Notes under the pieces: model-generated | Seen by the model: only the letters and a program-made list of their open reading frames with translations | The model's database searches: none | What the model was told of the DNA's origin: nothing | Position numbers and translations under genes: made by a program | Part shown: positions 10,468 to 18,845 of the stretch, piece by piece | How positions within the stretch are numbered: position 1 is the stretch's first letter | Layout of the letters: each line of letters begins with the position of its first letter | Assembly (NCBI RefSeq): GCF_022967985.1 | Contig: NZ_JALJVC010000011.1 | Location: 1 to 64,000, forward strand | Reading direction: 5' to 3' | DNA from: Acinetobacter lwoffii | GTDB taxonomy: Bacteria > Pseudomonadota > Gammaproteobacteria > Pseudomonadales > Moraxellaceae | DNA length: 64,000 nt

Positions 10468-12675
10468 TTAAAATTTAAATGACACGCCGGCATAAGTAGA
10501 AAAACCTTCACCTGGTGAAGATCGCGCTACATCAGCACCTTGATCATTCAGACCAGGAATCACGACCGCAGCATATTTCTCATCGGTGATATTTTTAAAG
10601 TTGATCCAGGTTTTCCATGATTGATGTTCTGGCGCATAACCCAAGTCAATGCCCCAGATCTGATAGTCATCACTGAATCGGCTATTGGCATAATCATGCG
10701 CCATTTTGGACGCATATTCTGTATTCAGGCCAATATACAGGCCATTATTTAAAGCATAACTCAGTTGAGCCTGATAAAGATGTTTTGGTATTCCCGGTAA
10801 CTGGTTCTTGCCAAACAATGGATCATTTTTATACTGGAAATCGCTAAGGGTATAAGCCTGTTGCAGACGCAGTTCACCATATCGGGATTCATGCAATGGT
10901 GTATCCAGACTTAGCTCCACCCCTTGATGAATCGTTGGCGTGGCATTTGCTTCTACACTAATTCTTTCCTCTGAAGTAGTAGAATCAGAATCATTCCCGT
11001 AATTTTTAATCATTTCAGAAGACAATAGCTCCTTTTTAATCTTGGAATAATAGTAGCTCAGTGCCCAGTCTCCAAAACCTGATTGTCCACGCCCCCCCAG
11101 TTCAAAACTATTGGCGGTTTGCGTATCCAAATAGATTGGCGCACGTACTCGATTTGATGCAGCTCCACTGTCTTTAGAATAGTAATAAGGTGAAGACCAA
11201 GCCATTGCCCAAGGATGTGCCGGTTCAATACTCCGGCTTAAATTGGCAAACCATTGCACAGAGTCATTTGGCTGATAGGTCAATCCAACTCGTGGTGCAA
11301 AATTCCATTCATAACGACTGACTTTAGGATCTACATCAGGACCTAAATCTGGGTCGGGAATAATATTTGCATAAGTCACTTCACTTTCCCGATGGGTATA
11401 CACAGCTGCCAATCCCAGATCTAATTTGAACTGATCATTTAATGTAGTTTCCTGATTAAATTGCAGCACGTTGTCTGAACCACGATAGGTATAACGGCGG
11501 GTAACTGTGTCTGCCGGATACGTTTGATTACCAATTTCTGTATTAAATCTTAAAGTTTCAGTAACCCCACTGTCCGGGCGGTGTGTGGTAGTGCGCAAGG
11601 CAATACGCCCCTGATGCTCCAGACCTAGAACCTGGTAAGACTTTTCATACTGGAAGCGCGCTGTAATATCTTCATAATCGACATTGGTACGATAACGACT
11701 TTCACGTAAATCCAGCGGATAATGATGATAAGCCAGACTGCCGGTCAGTTTAGCATCATCCTGTAAATTCCAGGTCGTAGTATTGGCCAGCCAGGTACTG
11801 CCCGGCTGAATCCGTTTGGCATCGATAGTTACAAAATCTTTATTAGCTGCTTCAGGATCATTTTTGAGCTGTTCTTGCGTAATTCGCCCTGGAGTTAAAT
11901 GTTTGCTCTCACGGTAACGGGCATAAAAACGGGTTTTGATATCCGGACTAATTTGATAACCCAAATTAAAAGCCAGACCCTTACCATCGCCTTCAGCATG
12001 ATCCTGAATTCCGTCAAACTGGGTACCCGTCAGTGCCAGATAATAATCCATCTGATCCAGCTTTCGGCCGGTACTAAACTGATATTTCTGATAACCATGG
12101 CTGCCCATTTCATATTTTAGTTCAGAGCCATCCTGATCAGCGCCAGTTTTGGATTTATAGTTGATTGTTCCACCTAAGGCCAGTCCACCCTGTTTAAAGC
12201 CATTGGCTCCGCGATAAACCCCGACATGATCAATCCACCAGGGTTCTAGCAGTTCATACGCTGTACCGCCCGGTCCGGTAAATGGAATATCGTCAATCAG
12301 GACGTGCGTACCGGATGCGTGTGCACCTGAAGTCCGGTTGATGCCTGAGCCACGGATCGAAATTTTTGCACCTTCATTCCCTGCAGACTGGGCATAGATT
12401 CCTGGCTGTAAACGGAACACATCGGCCGTGGTTGCAAGTCGCTGCTGTTCTAACTGCTGCTCACCAATGAAATTCGTTCCTCCAGAAACCTGAGCCAGCT
12501 CTTTCTGATATTGCTGCTGCGGATTGGCATTTTGCTCAGCGCTGATCACGATGGTATTCAGCTGTTGAACGTTGCCCGATTCTACGGCAGTTTCAGCATA
12601 AAGATGACCTGAGACAATCGACAAGATCATGAGGCTTAGCGGGCTTTTCTTGAGAGGAATTTTTGTCATGTGCAT
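10468..12675 (-). CDS. TonB-dependent outer-membrane receptor
   Basis: About 735 residues: signal peptide to about residue 28, a TonB-box-like segment (LNTIVISA, about 39-46), a plug domain (about 60-190, with KISIRGSGINR and HVLIDDIPF), then a 22-strand-type beta barrel ending in a terminal Phe (SFKF). Such receptors import iron chelates, cobalamin and other scarce ligands with energy from TonB-ExbBD. No N-terminal signalling extension is seen, so control through a FecR/ECF sigma pair is unlikely. The ligand cannot be told from the sequence. The two ATGs at 12675 and 12669 are both possible starts. An 18-bp palindrome lies just upstream. Confidence 0.92.
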   Translation of the reverse strand: MHMTKIPLKKSPLSLMILSIVSGHLYAETAVESGNVQQLNTIVISAEQNANPQQQYQKELAQVSGGTNFIGEQQLEQQRLATTADVFRLQPGIYAQSAGNEGAKISIRGSGINRTSGAHASGTHVLIDDIPFTGPGGTAYELLEPWWIDHVGVYRGANGFKQGGLALGGTINYKSKTGADQDGSELKYEMGSHGYQKYQFSTGRKLDQMDYYLALTGTQFDGIQDHAEGDGKGLAFNLGYQISPDIKTRFYARYRESKHLTPGRITQEQLKNDPEAANKDFVTIDAKRIQPGSTWLANTTTWNLQDDAKLTGSLAYHHYPLDLRESRYRTNVDYEDITARFQYEKSYQVLGLEHQGRIALRTTTHRPDSGVTETLRFNTEIGNQTYPADTVTRRYTYRGSDNVLQFNQETTLNDQFKLDLGLAAVYTHRESEVTYANIIPDPDLGPDVDPKVSRYEWNFAPRVGLTYQPNDSVQWFANLSRSIEPAHPWAMAWSSPYYYSKDSGAASNRVRAPIYLDTQTANSFELGGRGQSGFGDWALSYYYSKIKKELLSSEMIKNYGNDSDSTTSEERISVEANATPTIHQGVELSLDTPLHESRYGELRLQQAYTLSDFQYKNDPLFGKNQLPGIPKHLYQAQLSYALNNGLYIGLNTEYASKMAHDYANSRFSDDYQIWGIDLGYAPEHQSWKTWINFKNITDEKYAAVVIPGLNDQGADVARSSPGEGFSTYAGVSFKF

Positions 12676-12682
12676 GGCGAGT

Positions 12683-12700
12683 TTATACAGTCCTGTATAA
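12683..12700. promoter_or_regulatory. 18-bp palindrome upstream of the TonB-dependent receptor
   Basis: TTATACAG-TC-CTGTATAA is a perfect 8+2+8 palindrome 8 bases upstream of the receptor start. It could bind a dimeric repressor, or fold in the mRNA around the only AGGA-like ribosome site. It does not look like a canonical Fur box. Confidence 0.5.
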
Positions 12701-13176
12701 GTGATTCCGTTTTATGAGAGGAAATCAGTTTAAAAATTATGCTGTAGCATAGATCAACATTGTTATTTTCAGGAGTTATTTTCTGCCAAAAAATTGACTG
12801 ATCAGCGTATGTTTTGTCATTTTATTTAATCTTTTTATTAAAAATCAACTGGCAAGATCAGAACCACATCCTCACAAGTTCCAAGAACTTAATTTTTAAG
12901 TATTTGATATTTAATAATATGCAATTTAATTCTACACAGATGTATTTCCACTTGGCAAAATGTGATAAGTAGAAAAATTTATAATCAACCAAACCAGTTC
13001 TTTAATTTCGAAAGTTGGCCGAAGTTGTATATTTTCTGATTTAAAGTAGACAAGATTAACCTCATCACCTTATAGAAAAATTGAAATCCTTGAGAGAAAA
13101 ACAATCAATTTTTAAAAATCCTGACGATGCAGGATTTTTAAAAATAACGGACTAAATATATTTAACTATTCGCAAA
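12701..13176. other. AT-rich region between metR and the TonB-dependent receptor
   Basis: It holds the receptor promoter region and the metR terminator at 13109-13144. A short palindrome ATGCTGTAGCAT occurs near 12739. I find no convincing Fur box, riboswitch or ORF. Confidence 0.4.
13109..13144 (-). terminator. Terminator downstream of metR
   Basis: Perfect 15-bp arms (TTTTTAAAAATCCTG and CAGGATTTTTAAAAA) enclose a 6-base loop. The T runs lie in the lower stem. It is placed 33 bases past the metR-like stop. Confidence 0.75.
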
Positions 13177-14094
13177 TTAGCTGTAATAGACCTGTCTTTT
13201 CTTGGAAAACCGATCCAGCTGTTTCAAGAAGCCTTCAAAATAATCTTTCTGTTTTTCTTCTGTGCGATAGCCGGCGTATAAAGTACGACGCAAGCCTTCA
13301 GGCGCCACGCAGTCTAAACGGCGTGATGTCACCCAGCCTTTCTGCTCATATTCATTTACCACCCAATCGGGTAATGCACCAATCCCGCGACCACTTGCCA
13401 CCAGCTGAATCAGCATTTGGGTCAAGTCGGTGGTACGAATGGCTTTTGGTAGAATATTAGCTGGAATAAACAAACGCGACATAATGTCCAAACGGTGTTT
13501 ATCCACCGGATAAGTCACCAGCGTTTCTTCAGCAAGTTCCTGAACAGTAATCTCTTTCGCACGTACCAGCGGATGGGTATTGGATAAAACCAAGCGTGAT
13601 TCGTATTCGAAAATCGGAAAATATTCAATGCCTTTGAGCGCAATCGGATCAGCCGTAATCAGCAGATCAAACTCTCCGGTTTGTAATAATTCATGCGGAT
13701 TCGATTCAAAACCTGAAGCAAAGTCTAAGTCTACATCCGGATATTGCATCCGGTATTGATTAAGTAGCGGCATCAACCAGTCAAAACAGCTATGACATTC
13801 AGAGGAGAAAACAATTCGTCCGGTCTGACCATGCACAATACGGCTGATATCACTCTGTGCAATTTGAACTTGCGGTAATATTTCATCTGCCAGTTTTAGC
13901 AACCGCTCTCCAACATTTGAAAAGCTCACAGGGCGACTACGCCGATTGACCACTTCGATGCCAAACCATTGGTCGAGTTCACGTAGCTGATGTGACAAGG
14001 CTGATGGGGTTAAACATAAATCACTTGCTGCTGCAACCAGAGAACCATGCTCCCGCAGAGCAGTTAAAGTTCTTAAATGGCGAAGTTCTATCAT
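13177..14094 (-). CDS. metR: LysR-family regulator of methionine genes, MetR-type
   Basis: A 305-residue LysR protein: winged helix-turn-helix at residues 1-60 (MIELRHLRTLTALREHGSL, then SALSHQLREL) and a periplasmic-binding-like effector domain. The long stretch SSECHSCFDWLMPLL matches the characteristic IECHSC segment of E. coli MetR, as does LVTYPVDKHRLD. MetR activates metE, metH and related genes with homocysteine as co-effector. No met gene is adjacent, so it probably acts elsewhere. The start is set by homology, since no strong ribosome site is seen. Confidence 0.85.
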   Translation of the reverse strand: MIELRHLRTLTALREHGSLVAAASDLCLTPSALSHQLRELDQWFGIEVVNRRSRPVSFSNVGERLLKLADEILPQVQIAQSDISRIVHGQTGRIVFSSECHSCFDWLMPLLNQYRMQYPDVDLDFASGFESNPHELLQTGEFDLLITADPIALKGIEYFPIFEYESRLVLSNTHPLVRAKEITVQELAEETLVTYPVDKHRLDIMSRLFIPANILPKAIRTTDLTQMLIQLVASGRGIGALPDWVVNEYEQKGWVTSRRLDCVAPEGLRRTLYAGYRTEEKQKDYFEGFLKQLDRFSKKRQVYYS

Positions 14095-14236
14095 GAAAAA
14101 TACCGGAAATTTAAAAGACGGATGACACTTAATCTGTCTTAAGCATAACCCATTTTTCTTATTTTATTTAGTTTTTCTCATTTCAAAACCAGAATAATGA
14201 GATATATTCAACTATTAGGTTTATAGGTTTAAATTA

Positions 14237-14353
14237 CTATTCCCTTAATTTCATTAATTTAATTTTCTTGGTTAACTTAACCATCATTAAAATAACCCAT
14301 AAAATATTGATTAAACTTACAGCAGCAACAAGATAGAAAACTAACTCAGGCAT
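14237..14353 (-). CDS. Possible 38-residue membrane protein
   Basis: An open frame too short for ordinary gene finders, beginning MPELVFYLVAAVSLINILWV, followed by LMMV and a lysine-rich tail. It forms one membrane helix with a positive cytoplasmic end. No good ribosome site is visible upstream and I do not recognise a family. The hydrophobic-then-basic pattern favours a real small membrane protein, but chance is possible in AT-rich DNA. Confidence 0.3.
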   Translation of the reverse strand: MPELVFYLVAAVSLINILWVILMMVKLTKKIKLMKLRE

Positions 14354-14423
14354 AAAAGTCACAGAATAATTTTGCTGCACTCATACAATAAAAATTAGAA
14401 AGTATTTTAGAGGATGAAAGACT

Positions 14424-14591
14424 ATGTCGAATCCAATCGATCGAAATGATGAAGAACTCACTGAAGAACAACTTGATCCTCAAGAAAAGCAGGATCGTGA
14501 GATCCAGCGAGGTCAATTAGGCCTTCATGATCCACAGAGACAACGTGATCAGCTGCGTCAGGAAAGACAGGATGAGGAACAAATTCAGTAA
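14424..14591 (+). CDS. Small, highly charged hydrophilic protein (55 aa)
   Basis: The frame starts at an ATG with AGAGGA upstream at good spacing and ends 23 bases before a strong terminator, so the transcription unit is well bounded. The product (opening MSNPIDRNDEELTEEQLD) is almost wholly Glu, Gln, Asp and Arg, without hydrophobic core residues or cysteines, and is probably disordered. Such composition is seen in small stress-related proteins, but no function can be given. It looks monocistronic. Confidence 0.65.
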   Translation: MSNPIDRNDEELTEEQLDPQEKQDREIQRGQLGLHDPQRQRDQLRQERQDEEQIQ

Positions 14592-14613
14592 TTTTCCCTG
14601 AGATGTAAAATAA

Positions 14614-14651
14614 AAAACTCCCCATTCTTAAAATAGATGGGGAGTTTTTTT
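14614..14651 (+). terminator. Terminator of the 55-aa gene
   Basis: AACTCCCCAT pairs with ATGGGGAGTT across an 11-base loop and is followed by a run of T residues. Confidence 0.9.
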
Positions 14652-14748
14652 CAGTATTAAAAAGTTAGGGACTAGTTTTTCGCATCACCACATCTTATAC
14701 ATCTGATCTAAACTGAACAGCTCACCTTCTTGGATGAGTGCTATTTTA

Positions 14749-14946
14749 CTATTTCGTTTCTGTAGAGGCTTTTGCTTGTAGGGACTGCGCTTGTATTTCT
14801 GCCGTTTTTTTCTTGGCCTTAATTTGTGCCGCTATTTCCTGATTTTTCTCAGCAAAACGCAAGCCACCATCTCCGGCGAGACTGGTTTGGCTCATCACCA
14901 TGCTGCTGCTCAAGATTAAAATCAGCTTAAAAAATTGAATTTTCAT
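14749..14946 (-). CDS. Small secreted protein of unknown function
   Basis: A 65-residue product with a clear signal peptide (FFKLILILSSSMVMSQTSLAG, cut probably after Ala near residue 24). The mature part of about 40 residues is a lysine- and glutamine-rich amphipathic helix (AEKNQEIAAQIKAKKKTAEI). No lipobox or cysteine. No family was recognised. The ribosome site is weak (GATGAGAC), so expression is uncertain, but the signal peptide argues for a real gene. Confidence 0.55.
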   Translation of the reverse strand: MKIQFFKLILILSSSMVMSQTSLAGDGGLRFAEKNQEIAAQIKAKKKTAEIQAQSLQAKASTETK

Positions 14947-15200
14947 GTCTCATCTGCCTTTTTATTCTAATGGTATTAAAAATAAGCAATTATTATTCCA
15001 ATGTTTTTATGCTTATTTGGTTTTTTGACTGCACTTTCTATTTTATAGAGATAATCTTCGAAAACACAGAGTCAATCATCGTAAAACATAAAAATCTGCA
15101 ATAAGAATAAATAGATATTTTGACTACATCTCAGCTCAAATCACATCTGATTTTTTACTTCAGTTAAAAGAAATCATTCAATAGCTTATTTAAATTATTT

Positions 15201-16931
15201 TTATTGGCTAAAGTGCAGTGCAACAACCCCGAGCAATAACAAAAACAGAATCGCTGTGCAGGATTTCCAGAAAGTGACTGGATGCTTTTCAAGCATAGGA
15301 CGTGAAACTGATTTTTTAAATTTGAGATCTGGGTGTTTCAGATCATATATAAATGCTGAAAGTGCTTCATAGCGCTGCTCCGGGCGAATAGAAAGCGCTT
15401 TTTTAAAGATTGCATCCAGGCCATGTGGCAGATCCGGTCGATACTCATAGAGAGGATGATATCGAACCTGCTTTAAGGCCTTTTCGGTCTTGCAGTGCGC
15501 GAGGTCTGTCCCATAAGGTAATTGTCGGGTCAATGAATAATAACTCATCACCGCCAGCGAGAACTGATCTGATTTTACTGAGGGCGAGTGTCCAATAAAA
15601 TACTCAGGTGCCATAAAGGCCAGAGTTCCCAAAGGAACGTCTGCATGTTTGGGATTCAGTTCAACCAGACCTCTGACCGCTGTCGATCCATAATCAATCA
15701 GTTTCACTTTTAAAGCATCAGCAGGTTCAAGCAGCATGACATTTTCTGGCCGTACATCCTGGTGCAGCATTTCAAGACGGTGCATGGCATTCAGTGCCTT
15801 GGCCACCTGTTCAATGGTGGGAAGCAACTGCTGTAAAGTTAAAGCAGTTTTTTGACGATGCAGCCAGCGACTTAGGCTTTCCCCTTGCAAGTATTCATAA
15901 CTTTGAAATAAAAATTTCTTGCTGCCCTTATGTGGATAGCCTTGCATTAGATTTTCATGTTTTAAGCGTTTCGATACCCATTCTTCTAACTGAAATTGTT
16001 CTACGGCTTTAAGATCATCCTGCACATCGACAGACAAGGTTTTAATGACCAACTGATTTTGTGTCGCTTCATCATGCGCCAAATAGAGGCTGCTGCGATG
16101 ATTTTGGTGCAGGATTTTATCAATCCGATAACCTTCAAACAGATCACCATGACTTAGCTGTTGTGGAAATAAAACATGACTTTTAATCTGGAAGTATTTT
16201 TCCTCTGGTAGTTGATCCACTTTAATGATTTGAATGGTGAGATTGTCATCACTGCCCCGTTTAAAGGCTAGCTCGACTATAGACTTGGCAATGATATCCA
16301 GATGTTGTTGCTGTTGCAGCATCTCCGATATGAGCTGCATATCAATAAACTCATAGACTCCATCTGTCATCAAGATAAAGAAATCATCTTCACATAATTC
16401 AAGCTGCTGATAATCGACGTCGATACGATGGTCGGCACCCAGTGCACGACTTAAATAATGTTCTGTTGATGACAGGCAAATACGGTGATCAGCCGTCAAC
16501 TGTTCAATGACTTGTGCCTGAATGCGATAAATCCGGCTGTCGCCAGCATGAAAGATATGTGCCCTATTTTGTTTCAAAATCAGTGCACTAAAGGTGCAGA
16601 TATAACCCCGGTCTTTATCAAAACGTCCGCGGCTTTGCTGGGTTTGTGCATACAACCAGGAATTGGTCGCACGGATGACCCGTGCTGCCGAAGTTTGGGT
16701 GCTCCATGCTTCCGAAGTCGAGTAATAATCCGATAAAAAACTGCTGACTGCAGTTTCTGCTGCAATATGACTGACATTGCTGCTGCTGATCCCGTCTGCT
16801 ATTGCACAGGCAATGCCCTTACTGCTAAGCGCGTGACCTTCAGGAATATAGACCCCATGGAAATCCTGATTCTGTGCTTTGATTCCAGCGGAAGAATATT
16901 GCCCGACACTGATCTTTAATTTTTTATTCAT
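15201..16931 (-). CDS. Bifunctional PP2C phosphatase / Ser-Thr protein kinase, membrane-anchored
   Basis: A 576-residue fusion. Residues 1-245 are a PP2C phosphatase with ADGISSSNVSHIAAE, HAGDSRIYRI, LMTDGVYEF and GSDDNLTIQI supplying the metal-binding aspartates. Residues about 265-540 are a Hanks-type kinase: catalytic loop HQDVRPENVMLL, metal loop IDYGST (DYG instead of DFG) and MAPEYF. A single membrane helix (about 552-573) ends the protein. This architecture is recurrent beside nitrate/nitrite assimilation genes in gammaproteobacteria, so it may tune nitrite or nitrate uptake by phosphorylation; that is inference. It follows nirC by 66 bases with a hairpin terminator in between, so it is probably expressed at a lower level. 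Confidence 0.88.
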   Translation of the reverse strand: MNKKLKISVGQYSSAGIKAQNQDFHGVYIPEGHALSSKGIACAIADGISSSNVSHIAAETAVSSFLSDYYSTSEAWSTQTSAARVIRATNSWLYAQTQQSRGRFDKDRGYICTFSALILKQNRAHIFHAGDSRIYRIQAQVIEQLTADHRICLSSTEHYLSRALGADHRIDVDYQQLELCEDDFFILMTDGVYEFIDMQLISEMLQQQQHLDIIAKSIVELAFKRGSDDNLTIQIIKVDQLPEEKYFQIKSHVLFPQQLSHGDLFEGYRIDKILHQNHRSSLYLAHDEATQNQLVIKTLSVDVQDDLKAVEQFQLEEWVSKRLKHENLMQGYPHKGSKKFLFQSYEYLQGESLSRWLHRQKTALTLQQLLPTIEQVAKALNAMHRLEMLHQDVRPENVMLLEPADALKVKLIDYGSTAVRGLVELNPKHADVPLGTLAFMAPEYFIGHSPSVKSDQFSLAVMSYYSLTRQLPYGTDLAHCKTEKALKQVRYHPLYEYRPDLPHGLDAIFKKALSIRPEQRYEALSAFIYDLKHPDLKFKKSVSRPMLEKHPVTFWKSCTAILFLLLLGVVALHFSQ

Positions 16932-16942
16932 TTTAAATACTC

Positions 16943-16967
16943 AAAAAGGGATCGAATTGATCCCTTT
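16943..16967 (-). terminator. Intercistronic terminator between nirC and the phosphatase/kinase gene
   Basis: On the minus strand AAAGGGATC-AATTC-GATCCCTTT is followed by TT and then GAG. Placed between the two genes, it probably lets only part of the nirC transcripts continue. Confidence 0.6.
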
Positions 16968-16997
16968 AATCTCAAGACATAAATCATCATGCTCAGA

Positions 16998-17807
16998 TTA
17001 GAATTCTTTTTTATCGCCAGTACGTACATGCGTGGTATAGAGCGCCAAACCTGTCAGTGCCAGACCACCCACCAGATTCCCCAGTGCCACCGGTAATTCA
17101 TTCCACAAGAAATAGTCTGTAATCGAGAAATCACCGCCCATCATCATGGCAAATGGGAACAGGAACATATTCACCACTGAATGTTCAAAGCCCATGGCGA
17201 AAAACAGCATGATTGGCATCCACATCGCGATGAATTTGCCGCTGACTGTGGTTGACATCATGGCACCAATTACCCCGAGTGACACCATCCAGTTACACAA
17301 CATGCCGCGGATAAAAATCGTCATCCAGCCAGCAAAACCATATTCGGCATAGCCCAAAGTCCGGTCTTCCCCAATATGGGCAATTTTCACCCCGACCGCA
17401 TTCGGTTCAGCTGCGAAACCCATGGTATAGACTGCGGCCATCAACACTGCCACGGTTAAACATCCGGCAAAGTTACCTAAAAAAACCAGTCCCCAGTTTT
17501 TTAAAATACGTGCCCACGTCACCCCAGGACGTTTGTCTAACCAGGCTAATGGAGTCAATACAAATACCCCGGTCAGCAGGTCATAGCCCAATAGATACAA
17601 CATGCAGAAACCGACTGGAAATAGCAGCGCACCGATCAGCGGCACCCCTGTTTGTACCGCAATCGTCACGGCAAATACTGCTGCCAGCGCCAGAATTGCG
17701 CCTGCCATAAACGCACGGATTAAAACATCGCGCGTTGCCATATGAAGTTTTGCCTCACCGGCATCGACCACTTTTTTTGCAAACTCTGCAGGAGCAAGAT
17801 AAGCCAT
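16998..17807 (-). CDS. nirC: Formate/nitrite transporter family protein, probably NirC
   Basis: A 269-residue FNT channel with six membrane segments. Family features are the N-terminal LAPAEFAKKVVDAGEAK, the loop segment GFEHSVVNMFLFP and the NELPVALGNLVGG stretch near the C terminus. FNT proteins carry formate or nitrite. The nitrate/nitrite locus and the ANTAR-type leader point to nitrite. The start at 17807 follows AGGGGA at 8 bases. Regulation is unusually clear: a sigma-54 promoter, two A1-G4 hexaloop hairpins and an intrinsic terminator all lie in its 146-base leader region. Confidence 0.85.
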   Translation of the reverse strand: MAYLAPAEFAKKVVDAGEAKLHMATRDVLIRAFMAGAILALAAVFAVTIAVQTGVPLIGALLFPVGFCMLYLLGYDLLTGVFVLTPLAWLDKRPGVTWARILKNWGLVFLGNFAGCLTVAVLMAAVYTMGFAAEPNAVGVKIAHIGEDRTLGYAEYGFAGWMTIFIRGMLCNWMVSLGVIGAMMSTTVSGKFIAMWMPIMLFFAMGFEHSVVNMFLFPFAMMMGGDFSITDYFLWNELPVALGNLVGGLALTGLALYTTHVRTGDKKEF

Positions 17808-17847
17808 ATTTTTATCCCCTTTATATAAATTACTTACCTGTTTGCAA

Positions 17848-17884
17848 ATAAAAAACGCCTAAGGTCTATTTCAACCTTAGGCGT
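17848..17884 (-). terminator. Leader (attenuator) terminator of nirC
   Basis: On the minus strand ACGCCTAAGGT pairs perfectly with ACCTTAGGCGT across an 8-base loop, followed by T6. It lies 41 bases upstream of the start codon, so it ends transcription before nirC unless antiterminated. Its 5' arm overlaps the second ANTAR-type hairpin (17879-17892). Confidence 0.9.
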
Positions 17885-17936
17885 CTTTGCCTTGTATTAT
17901 TCAAACAGATCAATTGTGTCATGGCGCCGTTGCCAT
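17879..17936 (-). promoter_or_regulatory. ANTAR (NasT) target leader of nirC: paired A1-G4 hexaloop hairpins
   Basis: Hairpin P1 (17921-17936) reads ATGGC-[AACGGC]-GCCAT. Hairpin P2 (17879-17892) reads AGGC-[AAAGAC]-GCCT. Both loops are six bases with A at position 1 and G at position 4, the pattern read by ANTAR antiterminators. P2 uses the GACGCCT that also forms the 5' arm of the terminator, so P2 and terminator cannot coexist. NasT, encoded at 35238, is the likely ligand. The 28-base linker between P1 and P2 is fairly long. Confidence 0.8.
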
Positions 17937-17952
17937 ATTTAATATAGATAAA

Positions 17953-17968
17953 AGCAAATAGCATGCCA
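17953..17968 (-). promoter_or_regulatory. Sigma-54 promoter of nirC
   Basis: TGGCATGCTATTTGCT on the minus strand has GG and GC exactly 12 bases apart, as in TGGCAC-N5-TTGC. Transcription would start near 17942, putting hairpin P1 at the very 5' end. Confidence 0.75.
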
Positions 17969-18032
17969 TTTATTTTAAATAGCTAATAAAAATCATATAA
18001 ATTATTTTAAAATTTAATCCTTGTAATTATAT

Positions 18033-18048
18033 TGGCACAATCTCTGCA
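18033..18048 (+). promoter_or_regulatory. Sigma-54 promoter of cynS
   Basis: TGGCACAATCTCTGCA matches the -24/-12 consensus with correct GG-GC spacing. It is 46 bases upstream of the cynS ATG and back to back with the nirC sigma-54 promoter, 64 bases away. Confidence 0.78.
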
Positions 18049-18093
18049 TTATCTATAGCGGTCATTTTTTAAATATAGCTATTGGAGAAGATT

Positions 18094-18543
18094 ATGATTA
18101 GCCATCGTCAACAAGTGACAGACATGATTATTTCAGCGAAAGTTTTAAAGTCTATCAAATGGGCAGATGTCGCTGAAAAAATAGGCCTTTCTAAAGAATG
18201 GGTGACTGCTGCATGTTTAGGTCAGATGGCTTTTAATAAAGAACAGGCAGAAAAAATTGGTGAAATATTTGGATTGACTGATGAAGCCATCGCCTGGCTG
18301 CAAATCGTACCCTATAAAGGTTCTCTGCCAACCAGTGTGCCGACAGATCCACTGATTTATCGCTGGTATGAGGTCGTCAGTGTCTATGGTATGACTATTA
18401 AAGAACTGATCCATGAAGAATTTGGTGATGGAATTATGAGTGCAATTGATTTCAATATGGATATTCAACGTGAGAATAATCCAAACGGAGATCGGGTGAA
18501 TGTCGTATTATCCGGAAAGTTTTTACCTTATAAAACTTATTAA
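18094..18543 (+). CDS. cynS: Cyanase (cyanate hydratase) CynS
   Basis: A 149-residue cyanase that converts cyanate and bicarbonate to ammonia and CO2, giving usable nitrogen. The N-terminal helical domain (about 1-80) carries IGLSKEWVTAACLGQM. The C-terminal catalytic domain contains Arg-Glu-Ser-type residues in YRWYEVV, HEEFGDGIMSAIDF and the end VVLSGKFLPYKTY, all family hallmarks. The ATG at 18094 is preferred over an upstream in-frame TTG at 18082 because GGAGAAG sits just before it. No carbonic anhydrase (cynT) is adjacent. The sigma-54 promoter indicates induction by nitrogen limitation. Confidence 0.95.
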   Translation: MISHRQQVTDMIISAKVLKSIKWADVAEKIGLSKEWVTAACLGQMAFNKEQAEKIGEIFGLTDEAIAWLQIVPYKGSLPTSVPTDPLIYRWYEVVSVYGMTIKELIHEEFGDGIMSAIDFNMDIQRENNPNGDRVNVVLSGKFLPYKTY

Positions 18544-18560
18544 TCCTCCACCATAAGCAT

Positions 18561-18590
18561 AAAAGCCATTATTAAAATGGCTTTTATTTT
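18561..18590 (+). terminator. Terminator of cynS
   Basis: AAAAGCCATT pairs with AATGGCTTTT, followed by ATTTT. Confidence 0.85.
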
Positions 18591-18787
18591 ATCTACACTT
18601 ATTAAATTCATTTATTTTTTTAAAAATCATTATTAAAATATATATAATTTTTTCATCTCAAATTAAACATATAAACTATAAATGATTTTACTTTTATTCG
18701 ATAAATTCAACCATTCTGTACTTTTTAAATAATATTTTCCTATCCTGAATATATAGCTCATCATTTTATTATTGCGTTAGCAAAAAC

Positions 18788-18817
18788 AACAAAAAGGATA
18801 TTGCTATCCTTTTTGTC
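18788..18817 (-). terminator. Terminator of narK
   Basis: CAAAAAGGATA-TTGC-TATCCTTTTTG is a perfect stem with a T-rich extension on the minus strand, 29 bases past the narK stop. The 200 bases between it and the cynS terminator are AT-rich and otherwise featureless. Confidence 0.85.
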
Positions 18818-18845
18818 AATTCATTTTATATCAGGGCGTGTTGTG

